Shown here: one piece after another, positions 29,564 through 38,770 of the stretch
Layout: the number at the start of each line of letters is the position of its first letter
Numbering within the stretch: the stretch's first letter is position 1
From: Pseudomonadota bacterium
Lineage (GTDB): Bacteria > Pseudomonadota > Alphaproteobacteria > Rhodospirillales > Magnetospirillaceae
Assembly: GCA_021793155.1 (NCBI GenBank)
Contig: JAJYTF010000001.1
Span: 284,375-348,374, forward strand
Reading direction: 5' to 3'
DNA: 64,000 nt
The notes under the pieces: model-generated
What the model saw: only the letters and a program-made list of their open reading frames with translations
Told to the model about the DNA's origin: nothing
Databases searched by the model: none
Translations under genes and position numbers: made by a program

Positions 29564-30718
29564 ATGACTGGCGATCGATATCAGGACATTCGCGACGGGG
29601 TTCGTGATCTTTGCGCACAGTTTCCTGCGGAATATTTCCGCAGGATTGACGAGCAGCGCACCTATCCCGAAGAATTCGTCGATGCGTTGACCAAGGCGGG
29701 ATGGCTTGCCGCGCTGATCCCCGAAGAATATGGGGGATCGGGGCTGGGGTTGACCGAGGCCTCAATCATCATGGAGGAGATCAATCGGGCAGGTGGCAAT
29801 TCTGGTGCGTGCCATGGTCAGATGTACAACATGGGGACGCTCCTCCGCCATGGATCGGAAGAACAGAAACGCGCCTATTTGCCGAAGATCGCCTCCGGGG
29901 AACTGAGCCTGCAGGCCATGGGCGTTACCGAGCCGACCACCGGCACCGATACCACCAAGATCAAGACGATGGCGGTCAGGCGAGGCGACCGTTACATCGT
30001 CAATGGACAGAAAGTCTGGATCTCCCGTGTTCAGCACTCTGATCTGATGATCTTGCTGGCGCGCACCACGTCACTTGCGGAAGTTAGGAAAAAGTCGGAG
30101 GGCATGTCGATTTTTGTGGTCGACCTACGCAGCGCTATCGGCCGGGGATTAAGCATTCGACCGATCTCGAATATGGTCAATCACGAGACCAACGAACTGT
30201 TTTTTGACGACTTGGAAATCCCCGTCGAAAATCTTATTGGCGAGGAAGGCAAGGGATTCAAATATATCCTCGATGGGCTCAATGCTGAACGAACTCTGAT
30301 TGCCGCCGAGTGCATCGGTGACGGCTATTGGTTTATCGACAAGGTGGTAAAGTATGCCGGCGAGCGGATCGTGTTCGGCCGTCCGATTGGCCAAAATCAG
30401 GGCGTGCAATTTCCCATTGCCGAGGCTCACATCGAGATCGAGGCTGCCAACCTGATGCGGTTCGAGGCATGTCGCCGGTTTGACGCCCATCAAGAGTGCG
30501 GCGCCCAAGCGAACATGGCGAAGTATCTTGCCGCAAAGGCCTCCTGGGAGGCGGCGAACGCTTGCCTGCAGTTCCATGGGGGGTTCGGCTTCGCTTGCGA
30601 GTACGACGTGGAGCGGAAATTCAGAGAAACGCGCCTTTACCAGGTGGCGCCAATTTCCACCAACATGATCCTGTCCTACGTGGCCGAGCACGTGCTCGGC
30701 CTACCTCGTTCCTTCTAG
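29564..30718 (+). CDS. Acyl-CoA dehydrogenase, helix-G catalytic type
   Basis: A 384-residue dehydrogenase with MGVTEPTTGTDTTKIK near 125, WISRVQHSDLMILLART near 150 and RIVFGRPIGQNQGVQFP near 267. At the usual C-terminal base position it has LYQVAPISTNMIL with no glutamate, while GLNAERTLIAAE provides one at the isovaleryl/long-chain position. It follows the CoA ligase by nine bases, so it probably acts early on the newly formed CoA ester. GGGTGGGATC precedes the ATG. Confidence 0.9.
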   Translation: MTGDRYQDIRDGVRDLCAQFPAEYFRRIDEQRTYPEEFVDALTKAGWLAALIPEEYGGSGLGLTEASIIMEEINRAGGNSGACHGQMYNMGTLLRHGSEEQKRAYLPKIASGELSLQAMGVTEPTTGTDTTKIKTMAVRRGDRYIVNGQKVWISRVQHSDLMILLARTTSLAEVRKKSEGMSIFVVDLRSAIGRGLSIRPISNMVNHETNELFFDDLEIPVENLIGEEGKGFKYILDGLNAERTLIAAECIGDGYWFIDKVVKYAGERIVFGRPIGQNQGVQFPIAEAHIEIEAANLMRFEACRRFDAHQECGAQANMAKYLAAKASWEAANACLQFHGGFGFACEYDVERKFRETRLYQVAPISTNMILSYVAEHVLGLPRSF

Positions 30719-30740
30719 GAAAAGAGGGTCAGAATTGCCG

Positions 30741-30774
30741 ACGCCGCCGATGCCCGGTCCGGCATCGGCGGCGT
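30741..30774 (+). terminator. Terminator-like hairpin after the 27.3-30.7 kb operon
   Basis: A perfect 14-bp stem (ACGCCGCCGATGCC with GGCATCGGCGGCGT) around a six-base loop, followed by GTTTTG a few bases later. It stands between the dehydrogenase stop and the next regulated promoter. Confidence 0.65.
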
Positions 30775-30836
30775 TGCGCCTCGTTTTGCGTGACAAAAAT
30801 ATCACAGAGCATGATGCCGCCTATCTGGCATCATGT

Positions 30837-30911
30837 AGAACGGCATTCACATAGTTGACTGCACTCAGTGCTCACGATATAAATGGCGTTCGAGAATATG
30901 AGTGCCGTTTA
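30837..30911 (+). promoter_or_regulatory. Promoter with three clustered operator copies before the DUF1302 gene
   Basis: AGAACGGCATTCA (30837-30849) lies just upstream of TTGACT (30855-30860). After 17 bases comes TATAAA (30878-30883), overlapped by TAAATGGCGTTCG (30880-30892). A third degenerate copy, with core GAGTGCCGTTT, follows at 30899-30911. This is the only regulon promoter here with more than one copy, which suggests tighter or cooperative control of the envelope genes. Confidence 0.62.
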
Positions 30912-30936
30912 ACGGCCAAGGGAAGGAAACGTAGCA

Positions 30937-32595
30937 ATGACAAGTCTGCCATCGAGAGTGGCGGCTACGCTGGCCGGGTCCGTGTGTTGCTTTGCGGGAC
31001 TCGCGCATGCATACGAGTTCACGCCGAGCGAGGATTGGAAACTCAATTTCGACAATACCCTCCAATACGATCTGGGAATGCGTGCCCAGGGTCCGAACGC
31101 GAACATCCAAAACAGCCCGTTCTGGCAAGAGGGGGAGTACAAATTCCCCAAGGCGGGTGACATCGTTACCAATCAGGTGTCGGATCTGGTCGAACTTCAG
31201 GCCATTTATCAAGGCAGAATGGGCGCGCGCCTTTCCGGAAGTCTTTGGAAGGATTTCGCCTATGACAGCAGCAAGATCGAGACCAACCCTGCCTACACAG
31301 GGTCGACCTCGTATTTGGGTAATAAGTATAATGACTATGCGTCAACTTACTACCAACAGGGCGGCGAACTGCTCGACGCGTTTGTATTTACGAACACGGA
31401 GGTAGCGGACAAGCCGACCTACCTTAAGGCTGGACGGCTGTCCGAGTATTGGGGTAATGCCCTCTTCTTTGGGTTCTCCAACATTGCCTATTCGCAGCAA
31501 CCCATCGATTTTGCCAAGGCTTTTGCCCAACCGGGGTCAGAGGTCAAGGAGCTTTTCCTGCCGCGGACCCAGGTTTCGGTGTCCACCGAATTAACGCCCA
31601 ATCTGTCGGTGTCGGCTCAGTATTTTTTTGAGTACGAGCCGGATCTGTTCCCCGAGGCAGGGACCTACCTGGGCTTCAATGACTTTCTTTTCAAGGGGCC
31701 GAACCAGCCCGGATATCTGGCTAACTACGGCATAACGGGGATCGCCGGTATGGTTAGGCCTAAGAACGTCAACAATAATTTTGGCGTGAAGGTGAACTGG
31801 TCGCCGGACTGGGCGGCTGGAGACATGGGCTTCTATTATCGCCGCTTTGACGAGGTGATGCCGTGGATGTTCCTGGTGAACAAGGACAATGTTCTGCAGG
31901 ATCCCTTCGCTCAGGGTGTCACCCTATTAGGGTTCAGTTATGAAAGAGCTTTCGGCGAACTGAGCACCGGCTTGGAGGTCAACCGGCGTATTCATACCGC
32001 TCTGAGCACCGGCGGCTTCTCCGGACTGGGCGTCGGTGGCACCGATGTCGGCGTGAAGGGCGATCTTGACAACGTCATCGCCAACGGGTTTTTGCAACTA
32101 GGCGGTACGCCGCTATGGGATACTGGAATTTTGCTGGGTGAGTTCAGTTTCACCCATCTGGACTCGGTCACCAGCAATCAGCAGTGGTATAACGGCGTCG
32201 GCTCCGGTTACGCTGGCTGCGACAGCCAGGGCATCAAGAACGGCTGCGCTACCAAGAACGCCTTGGCCGTTGCCGTATTGTTCGATCCGCAATGGCTGCA
32301 GGTGATTCCCGGCATCGATTTGGATGCGCCGATGTCGCTGACCTGGGGCATCGCCGGCAATCCCGCCTACGCGGCCGGATCCTTCTACGCCCAGAACTCG
32401 CAGATTTATTCGGTTGGCATCAGAGCGACCTACCATGCCGCCACAACCTTGGCCTTAACCTATACAGGGTATCATTGGCAGCCCAACAGCCAAGGCGCAG
32501 GTATTGCCAACGGAACGACTTGGGCAACCTACGATGGTGCCGTCGCTCTCAACGATCGCGGCTGGGTTCAACTACAGCTCAAGACTTCATTCTGA
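30937..32595 (+). CDS. DUF1302 outer-membrane protein
   Basis: A 552-residue secreted protein. The first 25 residues form a signal peptide ending AGLAHA, and the mature part is rich in aromatic-flanked beta strands and ends in a C-terminal phenylalanine (QLQLKTSF), as outer-membrane barrels do. It belongs to DUF1302, whose genes travel with DUF1329, YCF48 and MMPL genes in clusters for degrading hydrophobic compounds such as steroids, terpenoids and alkylbenzenes. I infer a role in uptake or docking of a hydrophobic substrate at the outer membrane. GGGAAGGAAA precedes the ATG. First gene of a five-gene operon. Confidence 0.85.
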   Translation: MTSLPSRVAATLAGSVCCFAGLAHAYEFTPSEDWKLNFDNTLQYDLGMRAQGPNANIQNSPFWQEGEYKFPKAGDIVTNQVSDLVELQAIYQGRMGARLSGSLWKDFAYDSSKIETNPAYTGSTSYLGNKYNDYASTYYQQGGELLDAFVFTNTEVADKPTYLKAGRLSEYWGNALFFGFSNIAYSQQPIDFAKAFAQPGSEVKELFLPRTQVSVSTELTPNLSVSAQYFFEYEPDLFPEAGTYLGFNDFLFKGPNQPGYLANYGITGIAGMVRPKNVNNNFGVKVNWSPDWAAGDMGFYYRRFDEVMPWMFLVNKDNVLQDPFAQGVTLLGFSYERAFGELSTGLEVNRRIHTALSTGGFSGLGVGGTDVGVKGDLDNVIANGFLQLGGTPLWDTGILLGEFSFTHLDSVTSNQQWYNGVGSGYAGCDSQGIKNGCATKNALAVAVLFDPQWLQVIPGIDLDAPMSLTWGIAGNPAYAAGSFYAQNSQIYSVGIRATYHAATTLALTYTGYHWQPNSQGAGIANGTTWATYDGAVALNDRGWVQLQLKTSF

Positions 32596-32622
32596 CACCG
32601 TCGGCCGAAGGGAGAAGCGACA

Positions 32623-34023
32623 ATGAGAAAATATGAGATTACCGGGCTGCTGGCCGGTGCGTTCGCCTTGTTTGCCCAGTCCGCTCTGGCTGGCGCGACG
32701 GCTGAAGAAGCAAAAGAACTGGGCAATACGTTGACCGAGTTCGGTGCGGTAAAAGCGGCGAATGCCGATGGTTCGATTCCGGCCTATACGGGTGGCATCG
32801 AGAAGGTTCCCGGCTATGATCCTCAAACATCTGCCCAGTACGTGGATCCGTTCGCCAGCGAAAAGCCGTTGTATTCGATCGACGCCAAGAATATGGCGCA
32901 ATACGACTCGGTCTTGACCGAGGGTACCAAGGCCCTGATGAAGAAGTTCTCGGATTACCGGATTGATGTTTATCCAAGCCATCGTAGCTTCCGGTACGTT
33001 CCATGGGTTCTGCAGAACACTGTAAAAAATGCCACGACGGCCAAACTTGCTGGCCAGGTCGAGGGTGATGCCATAGAGGGCGCGGATGCGAACAATCTGC
33101 CTTACCCGGGGATCCCGTTCCCGATCCCGAAGAATGGCTACGAGGTAATGTGGAACAATGCCCTGCGCTTTTCTGCCGTGGTCAGTCACAATGTCGGCTC
33201 CGGTTGGCTGATCGATTCATCGGGCGGCATTACAGATCTGCCTTCGGTAGACGAATATTTTATTCACCCGTGGTACGACACGAGTGGCAAACTGCGTGAC
33301 AAAGTGTTCAATTCCGTGTTTGGCCTGTCATCGACCATGACGTCCCCGCCGTCCTCGGCAGGCGGCCATTTCCTGAACTATTACGGTCCAAATGCAGCCG
33401 AGGATGGACAGCGTGTATGGTTTTACACTCCCGGCCAGCGTCGGGTTCGGCGGGCCCCTGAATTTGCCTACGACGTTCCGCTTGCGGCCTACGGCGGCGT
33501 AATTTTCTGGGACGAGATTTACGGCTTTGTCGGCCGCATGGACCGCTTCGACTTCAAGCTCGTCGGCAGAAAAGAAATGCTCGTGCCGTACAACGTATTT
33601 GGCGTGACGAATACGTTCATGGCCAAGGACTTTATCGGGCCGAAATTTGTCAACCCGGCGGCACTGCGCTGGGAGAAGCATCGCGTCTGGGTCGTCGACT
33701 CGGTGCGCAAGCCTGAGGCACGCCACGCTTACAGCCGTCGGACCTTCTACGTCGACGAGGATTGCTGGTGCATCACGACCTCGGAGGCTTATGACAATGC
33801 CGGGGCGATCTGGCGTGTCCATCAGATCAACAACTTTCCTTCCTATGATACGGGAGGGATCAATGTTGATGCCTGGACGACCTATGACCTGATCAAGGGT
33901 AGTTATTTCACGGTGAATACCGGCCACCGCGAACCCGGAAATTCCATTCACCATTATAATTCTGTGGAAGGATTGGCGATCAAGCTCACTCCGCAGTCTG
34001 TTGCCTCAGGCGGGGTACGCTAA
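32623..34023 (+). CDS. DUF1329 exported protein
   Basis: A 466-residue protein with a signal peptide ending QSALAGA near residue 24. DUF1329 proteins have a LolA-like fold and occur beside DUF1302 porin-like proteins. Visible features are SFRYVPWVLQNT near 115 and RRTFYVDEDCWCITTSEAYD near 370, a conserved region of the family. The likely location is the periplasm or inner face of the outer membrane, where it may shuttle hydrophobic molecules; this is an inference from family context. GAAGGGAGAAG precedes the ATG, 27 bases after the DUF1302 stop. Confidence 0.85.
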   Translation: MRKYEITGLLAGAFALFAQSALAGATAEEAKELGNTLTEFGAVKAANADGSIPAYTGGIEKVPGYDPQTSAQYVDPFASEKPLYSIDAKNMAQYDSVLTEGTKALMKKFSDYRIDVYPSHRSFRYVPWVLQNTVKNATTAKLAGQVEGDAIEGADANNLPYPGIPFPIPKNGYEVMWNNALRFSAVVSHNVGSGWLIDSSGGITDLPSVDEYFIHPWYDTSGKLRDKVFNSVFGLSSTMTSPPSSAGGHFLNYYGPNAAEDGQRVWFYTPGQRRVRRAPEFAYDVPLAAYGGVIFWDEIYGFVGRMDRFDFKLVGRKEMLVPYNVFGVTNTFMAKDFIGPKFVNPAALRWEKHRVWVVDSVRKPEARHAYSRRTFYVDEDCWCITTSEAYDNAGAIWRVHQINNFPSYDTGGINVDAWTTYDLIKGSYFTVNTGHREPGNSIHHYNSVEGLAIKLTPQSVASGGVR

Positions 34024-34034
34024 TCATTTTTCGG

Positions 34035-34067
34035 GCGACGACCGGCCTTCGCTGTGCCGGTCGTCGC
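34035..34067 (+). other. Strong intergenic hairpin between DUF1329 and YCF48 genes
   Basis: A perfect 12-bp stem (GCGACGACCGGC with GCCGGTCGTCGC) around nine bases, with no following T-tract. It may stabilise or process the operon mRNA rather than end it, since the next gene lacks its own promoter. Confidence 0.5.
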
Positions 34068-34125
34068 TGGTGAAAGCGATCCTGTTTCCTCGGTATTTGT
34101 CAATTTCTGGGGCTCCGGTCGGCAA

Positions 34126-35253
34126 ATGAGTCACAAGTCAACGCCTGTCCGACGTGCCCGGTGGGGACGAGTCGCGGTGTGCCTGTTGGCATTCCTGTAT
34201 TTGGCCCCGGCGCATGCAGACGTGAAATTCCGCGACCCTCTGGATACTCCGGCGGATGCACGCGTGGCCGTTTCTGGCCGACCTTTAATTGCGATAGCAC
34301 GGGCTGGGCAGGATTTGGTGGCGGTCGGTTCCCGCGGCCTGGTGATCCGATCAGCCGATCGGGGACAAACCTGGACGCAAGCCAAGGTTCCTGTGCAGAG
34401 CGACCTGCTGGCCGTCCATTTTCCAACCCCGGACGAAGGCTGGGCGGTCGGCCACGATGGGGTGGTGCTGCACAGTACCGACGGAGGCGTCACTTGGGCG
34501 AAGCAGTTGGATGGCCGAATGCTGTGCACTGCCTTCCGGGAATACTACGAGAGAACCTCCCGACCCGACGCACTGGGTGCGCTCCAAAATGCCGTCGCTC
34601 AACTTGAACAAAACTGCAAGGATGGTTTCGCGCCGCTTCCTTTCCTTGACGTATGGTTCGAAAATACACACGAAGGCTTTGTCGTCGGGTCGTTCGGTAT
34701 GATTGCGGCGACCACCGATGGCGGCAAGACCTGGGAGCCGTGGTTGCATCGCATCGATAACAGCCAGGGGCTCAACTTCAACGCCATCCGTGATATCGAA
34801 GGCCATCTGTACATCGCCGGGGAGAAAGGCGAGGTCTACAGGCTCGATCGATCTGTCGGTCGCTTTACCAAGACTGACACAGGTTACACCGGAAGCTTTT
34901 TTGGCATCGCGGGCAATGGCGAAGCCTTGATCGCTTTCGGCCTCCGCGGTGTCGCTTATCGCAGCGTTGATGGCGGAATGCGGTGGGAAGCCTTAACCAT
35001 GCCCGCCGACCAGACGATCACGGCCGGGGTCTCGCGGAGTGATGGCGAAGGTTTTGTCCTCGTCAACGTAGCAGGCCAAATGTTGCTTGGGGATAAATCC
35101 GGCAAGGAATTCCGGGCCATGCAACCGAAGAGGCCGACGCGCGCGACGGGAATTGCCCCAGTTGATGTCGAGACGTACGCCATCACGGGTCTGGATGGTG
35201 TCCAGATCGAAATTATGAATAACGCGCCGATTTCGGGGTCAAAGACTCCTTAG
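34126..35253 (+). CDS. YCF48/BNR-repeat periplasmic protein
   Basis: A 375-residue beta-propeller-like protein with a signal peptide ending LAPAHA. It has repeated BNR boxes: SADRGQTWTQ, STDGGVTWAK, TTDGGKTWEP and SVDGGMRWEA. The family is the photosystem II assembly factor HCF136/YCF48, whose bacterial relatives sit beside MMPL transporters in DUF1302/DUF1329 clusters. It is probably a periplasmic accessory of the RND-like transporter that follows 15 bases later. ATG at 34126 was chosen because the signal peptide starts there; the longer frame from 34054 would bury it. Confidence 0.85.
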   Translation: MSHKSTPVRRARWGRVAVCLLAFLYLAPAHADVKFRDPLDTPADARVAVSGRPLIAIARAGQDLVAVGSRGLVIRSADRGQTWTQAKVPVQSDLLAVHFPTPDEGWAVGHDGVVLHSTDGGVTWAKQLDGRMLCTAFREYYERTSRPDALGALQNAVAQLEQNCKDGFAPLPFLDVWFENTHEGFVVGSFGMIAATTDGGKTWEPWLHRIDNSQGLNFNAIRDIEGHLYIAGEKGEVYRLDRSVGRFTKTDTGYTGSFFGIAGNGEALIAFGLRGVAYRSVDGGMRWEALTMPADQTITAGVSRSDGEGFVLVNVAGQMLLGDKSGKEFRAMQPKRPTRATGIAPVDVETYAITGLDGVQIEIMNNAPISGSKTP

Positions 35254-35268
35254 GGAACTCAAAATATC

Positions 35269-37686
35269 ATGGCCACTTCTATCGATAATCCGCTGGATGG
35301 AATGCAGGTCGTTGCTGATCGGGATAGTTTTGACGCCTGCTCCGGCAATGTGTTGGAACGCATCATCTTCAACAATCGTCTGGTCATAGTCCTTGTCTGT
35401 ACGCTTCTTACCGCCTTCTTGAGTTCCCAAGCAATTCGACTGGAAATAAATGCCAGCTTTGAAAAGATGATGCCTCGGTCGCATCCGTTCATCAAAAATT
35501 ATCTGGAGAATAAAGAGTCATTGCGTGGTTTGGGGAATTCTGTTCGGATTGTTGTCGAGAATTCGCAAGGCGACATCTATAATTCTCATTACCTGGAAAT
35601 ATTGCGCGATATAAATGATAAAGTATTTCTTATTTCCGGGGTTGATCGAGCATTCATGAAATCGTTGTGGATGCCGGTGGTTCGCTGGACGGAAATTACC
35701 GAAGAAGGTTACAAAGCCGGATCCGTTATGCCGGACACCTATAACGGTTCCATCGAGAGCATCGAGGATTTGCGCAAGAATGTGCATCGCTCGGGGATCA
35801 TAGGCTCTCTGGTGGCGAACGACGAGCGTTCGAGCATGCTGTTCGTTCCACTGCTTGATCGAGATGCCGCCGGTAAGGCGTTGGATTATCGAGTTTTCCG
35901 TGACGCGGTCGATACGATACGTAAAGAATACGAGAAAGATGGCGTCAAGATCCATGTCATAGGTTTTGCCCAGCTTGTAGGAGACCTGATTCATGGCGTG
36001 ATAGAGGTGTTTACGTACTTCTCTTACGCAGCATTGATTTGCGCATGCTTTATTTTATTGTACACGCGGTGCATCCGAAGCACGGTATTGGTAACGTTTT
36101 GTTCCGTCATAGCGGTTTCGTGGCAACTCGGTTTGATGCGCCTGTTTGGCTTTATTTTAGATCCCTATTCGATTTTAGTGCCATTCTTGATCTTCGCCAT
36201 CGGTGTTTCCCATGGTGCCCAGAAGATGAACGGCATCATGCAAGATGTCGGGCGGGGCACCCACCGCTACATCGCTGCCCGATATACATTTCGGCGCCTC
36301 TTTCTTGCCGGTCTCACCGCATTGTTGGCCGATGCCGTCGGCTTTGCCGTTCTGGCGATTATTGACATCCCGGTCATCCGCGGTCTTGCCATCGCTTCCA
36401 GTATCGGCGTTGGTGTTCTGATCTTCACCAATCTCATTCTTCTGCCCATCCTCTTGTCCTATACGGGTGTAAGCAAAGCCGCGGCAGCACGCAGCCTGAG
36501 GGCCAGTCTCGGGGATCATCCGCTGACCCGCTGGTTGGGGCGATTTACCACGCCCCGTTGGGCTGTCGGCGTCATCGGTATCATGGCTGGACTTTCCGTC
36601 GTGGCCCTGGTGATCGGCTCCGACGTCAAGATCGGCGACCTGGATTCCGGGGCGCCGGAGTTGCGCCCCAATTCGCCCTACAATCGGGACAATGCGTACA
36701 TCACCGACCACTACAGGCTGTCAAGCGACCAATTCGCCGTCATCGTCACGACCCAGAAAAATGGGTTGGTGGACTACGAGACCTTGCTCGAAATGGACCG
36801 ACTTGAAGAAGTTCTGCGCGATCTTCCCGGCGTACAGACCACGGTTTCGGCAGCCAGTCTGGCGCGAAGTTATACTGCGGCCAGTTTCGAGGGCTCGCCC
36901 AAGTGGGTCACCCTGAACCGCGACAGCTATGTGGTTTCGGATGCGCTCAATTACGTCTACGATTCCAACCCGGAAATGTTCAACGATCAGCGCTCCGTCG
37001 CTCCGGTCATTGCGTTCCTGGCCGACCACAAGGCGGAAACCCTGGATAGGGTGGTGAATGCCGTCGAGAGCTTTGCCGCCGAGCACAACACGGAGCGACA
37101 TAAGTTTCTGCTCGCGGCAGGATCCTCGGGAATCGAGGCGGCGACGAATATCGCGGTGAGCAGTGCGAACCGCACCATGCTCCTGTACGTCTATTCCGCG
37201 GTGGTCTTGTTGTGCCTCATAACATTCCGCAGCTGGCGCGCGGTGATTGTCGCGGTGGTGCCGTTGATGGTCACGTCGATCTTTGGCGAGGCCTTGATGG
37301 TGTTGTTGGGCATCGGGGTCAAGGTTGCCACCTTGCCTGTCACCGCGCTTGGCGTCGGAATCGGTGTCGATTACTCGCTGTATTTGCTGAGTGTGCACCT
37401 GGCCCACCAGCGCCAAGGTCTTTCGGTTTCTGAAGCGTATCGCGGCGCCCTCATGTTTACCGGGAAGGTGGTCGCCCTCATCGGTGTTACCTTATCGGCT
37501 GCGGTCATTACTTGGGCCTGGTCGCCGATTAAGTTTCAGGCCAATATGGGACTGCTTCTCGCCTTCATGTTCCTCTGGAATATGCTTGGCGCTCTCATCC
37601 TCGTCCCCAGCCTGGCGGCGTTCTTGTTGCGAACGGAAACTCGTGGCTCGGCATTGTTGCCGATGGCCGATGCCGAGGGACGCTAA
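35269..37686 (+). CDS. MMPL/RND-superfamily transporter
   Basis: An 805-residue inner-membrane protein with twelve predicted spans in two repeats. Span 1 is near residues 35-55, a large periplasmic loop runs to about 235, five spans lie between 240 and 400, span 7 is near 425, a second periplasmic loop runs to about 630 and the last five spans end near 790. The motif GVGIGVDYSLYLL near 695 is typical of hydrophobe-exporting or importing MMPL proteins. With DUF1302, DUF1329 and YCF48 it probably moves a lipophilic substrate across the envelope; direction is not known. Its stop overlaps the next frame. Confidence 0.9.
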   Translation: MATSIDNPLDGMQVVADRDSFDACSGNVLERIIFNNRLVIVLVCTLLTAFLSSQAIRLEINASFEKMMPRSHPFIKNYLENKESLRGLGNSVRIVVENSQGDIYNSHYLEILRDINDKVFLISGVDRAFMKSLWMPVVRWTEITEEGYKAGSVMPDTYNGSIESIEDLRKNVHRSGIIGSLVANDERSSMLFVPLLDRDAAGKALDYRVFRDAVDTIRKEYEKDGVKIHVIGFAQLVGDLIHGVIEVFTYFSYAALICACFILLYTRCIRSTVLVTFCSVIAVSWQLGLMRLFGFILDPYSILVPFLIFAIGVSHGAQKMNGIMQDVGRGTHRYIAARYTFRRLFLAGLTALLADAVGFAVLAIIDIPVIRGLAIASSIGVGVLIFTNLILLPILLSYTGVSKAAAARSLRASLGDHPLTRWLGRFTTPRWAVGVIGIMAGLSVVALVIGSDVKIGDLDSGAPELRPNSPYNRDNAYITDHYRLSSDQFAVIVTTQKNGLVDYETLLEMDRLEEVLRDLPGVQTTVSAASLARSYTAASFEGSPKWVTLNRDSYVVSDALNYVYDSNPEMFNDQRSVAPVIAFLADHKAETLDRVVNAVESFAAEHNTERHKFLLAAGSSGIEAATNIAVSSANRTMLLYVYSAVVLLCLITFRSWRAVIVAVVPLMVTSIFGEALMVLLGIGVKVATLPVTALGVGIGVDYSLYLLSVHLAHQRQGLSVSEAYRGALMFTGKVVALIGVTLSAAVITWAWSPIKFQANMGLLLAFMFLWNMLGALILVPSLAAFLLRTETRGSALLPMADAEGR

Positions 37687-37715
37687 TGCTTGATCCGACG
37701 ATGAGGAGATCCGGA

Positions 37716-38465
37716 ATGGGTGGGCGGTTGCTGAACAAGGTGGCGCTCGTAACGGGTGGAGCCAGCGGTATCGGGGCAGCTCATGCGCAACTTTTCGCAG
37801 GGGCCGGCGCCAAGGTGCTGGTGTGTGACCTGCAGGAGGAATTGGGCCACACCGTCGCCGAGGAAATCAGGCGCAATGGCGGCGAGGCAGAGTTCTTTCG
37901 TCTTGATGTCGCCTGTGAGGACCATTGGAAAGCGGCGGTGGCGGATGCTGTCCGCCGTTATGGAACGCTGACCACCCTCGTCAACAACGCGGGGGCCTTC
38001 AGCGCTGGTGGCGTCGAGGTGGAAACCGACGAGGGATGGGCCCGCCTGGTGGCGGTCAACCAGACCGGCGTGTGGTTGGGCATGAAGACCGCAATGCCGG
38101 AATTGCTGAAGTCCGGGAACGCGGCGATCGTCAATATCGCGTCAATTTATGGAATTATCGGAAGCCCAGGGGCGATCGCCTATCATGCGACGAAAGGGGC
38201 GATCCGGGTCATGGGTAAATCCGCCGCGCTGGAGTACGCTCGCCGCGGGGTTCGCGTGAACACGGTATTCCCCGGTGTCATCAAGACGCCGATGCTGGGC
38301 GATGTCCCCGAAGAAGCGTTGAGGGCGCTCGAGGAGGCCATCCCAATGGGGCGGCGTGGAAGCCCCGAGGATATCGCCTACGCTTCGCTCTATCTCTGTT
38401 CGGATGAGGCAAAATTCGTCACTGGCGGCGAATTTGTGATAGACGGCGGCTCTACCGCCCTCTGA
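37716..38465 (+). CDS. Short-chain dehydrogenase/reductase (classical, 3-alpha-HSD/FabG-like)
   Basis: A 249-residue SDR with TGGASGIGAAHAQ, NNAGAFS, INIASIYG-like NIASIYGIIGSPGAIAYHATK (serine, tyrosine and lysine of the active site) and FVIDGGSTAL at the end. It would oxidise or reduce an alcohol or ketone with NAD(P). GAGGAGA stands at the right distance before ATG 37716, so I prefer that to the ATG at 37686 that overlaps the transporter stop. As last gene of the envelope operon it may convert the imported alcohol, but the substrate is unknown. Confidence 0.88.
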   Translation: MGGRLLNKVALVTGGASGIGAAHAQLFAGAGAKVLVCDLQEELGHTVAEEIRRNGGEAEFFRLDVACEDHWKAAVADAVRRYGTLTTLVNNAGAFSAGGVEVETDEGWARLVAVNQTGVWLGMKTAMPELLKSGNAAIVNIASIYGIIGSPGAIAYHATKGAIRVMGKSAALEYARRGVRVNTVFPGVIKTPMLGDVPEEALRALEEAIPMGRRGSPEDIAYASLYLCSDEAKFVTGGEFVIDGGSTAL

Positions 38466-38770
38466 ACAGCACTGGCGAATGAAATAGACTTCGTCGGCTG
38501 CCGCTTAGTCCTCCAAAGAGCGGCGTGAATCCTGGCATGCCAGAGATCAACACAAGCGACCCTATCCGAGCGAGGGACGGTCGTCGACGGAACTCGGTCG
38601 GTCGATGAACTAAACCTTGACAGGATTTCCTGTCGGGAATATCAATATGCGAACGACGTTCAATTATTGGATGTCAAAGGCAGAAGGTTTATCCCTGCGT
38701 CGTCCTGAGCGCGAGGCAAGCGGAACGCACCAGACCCGGTGCGATAGACCCAGAATAGCGAGGAGGAACC
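38466..38770 (+). promoter_or_regulatory. Acetone carboxylase promoter region with operator
   Basis: The gap of 305 bases holds TTGACA (38617-38622), 17 bases, TATCAA (38640-38645) and operator CGAACGACGTTCA (38650-38662), about 110 bases before the first gene. The operator is identical to that of the acyl-CoA carboxylase operon. Nothing else is recognisable in the gap. Confidence 0.7.
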
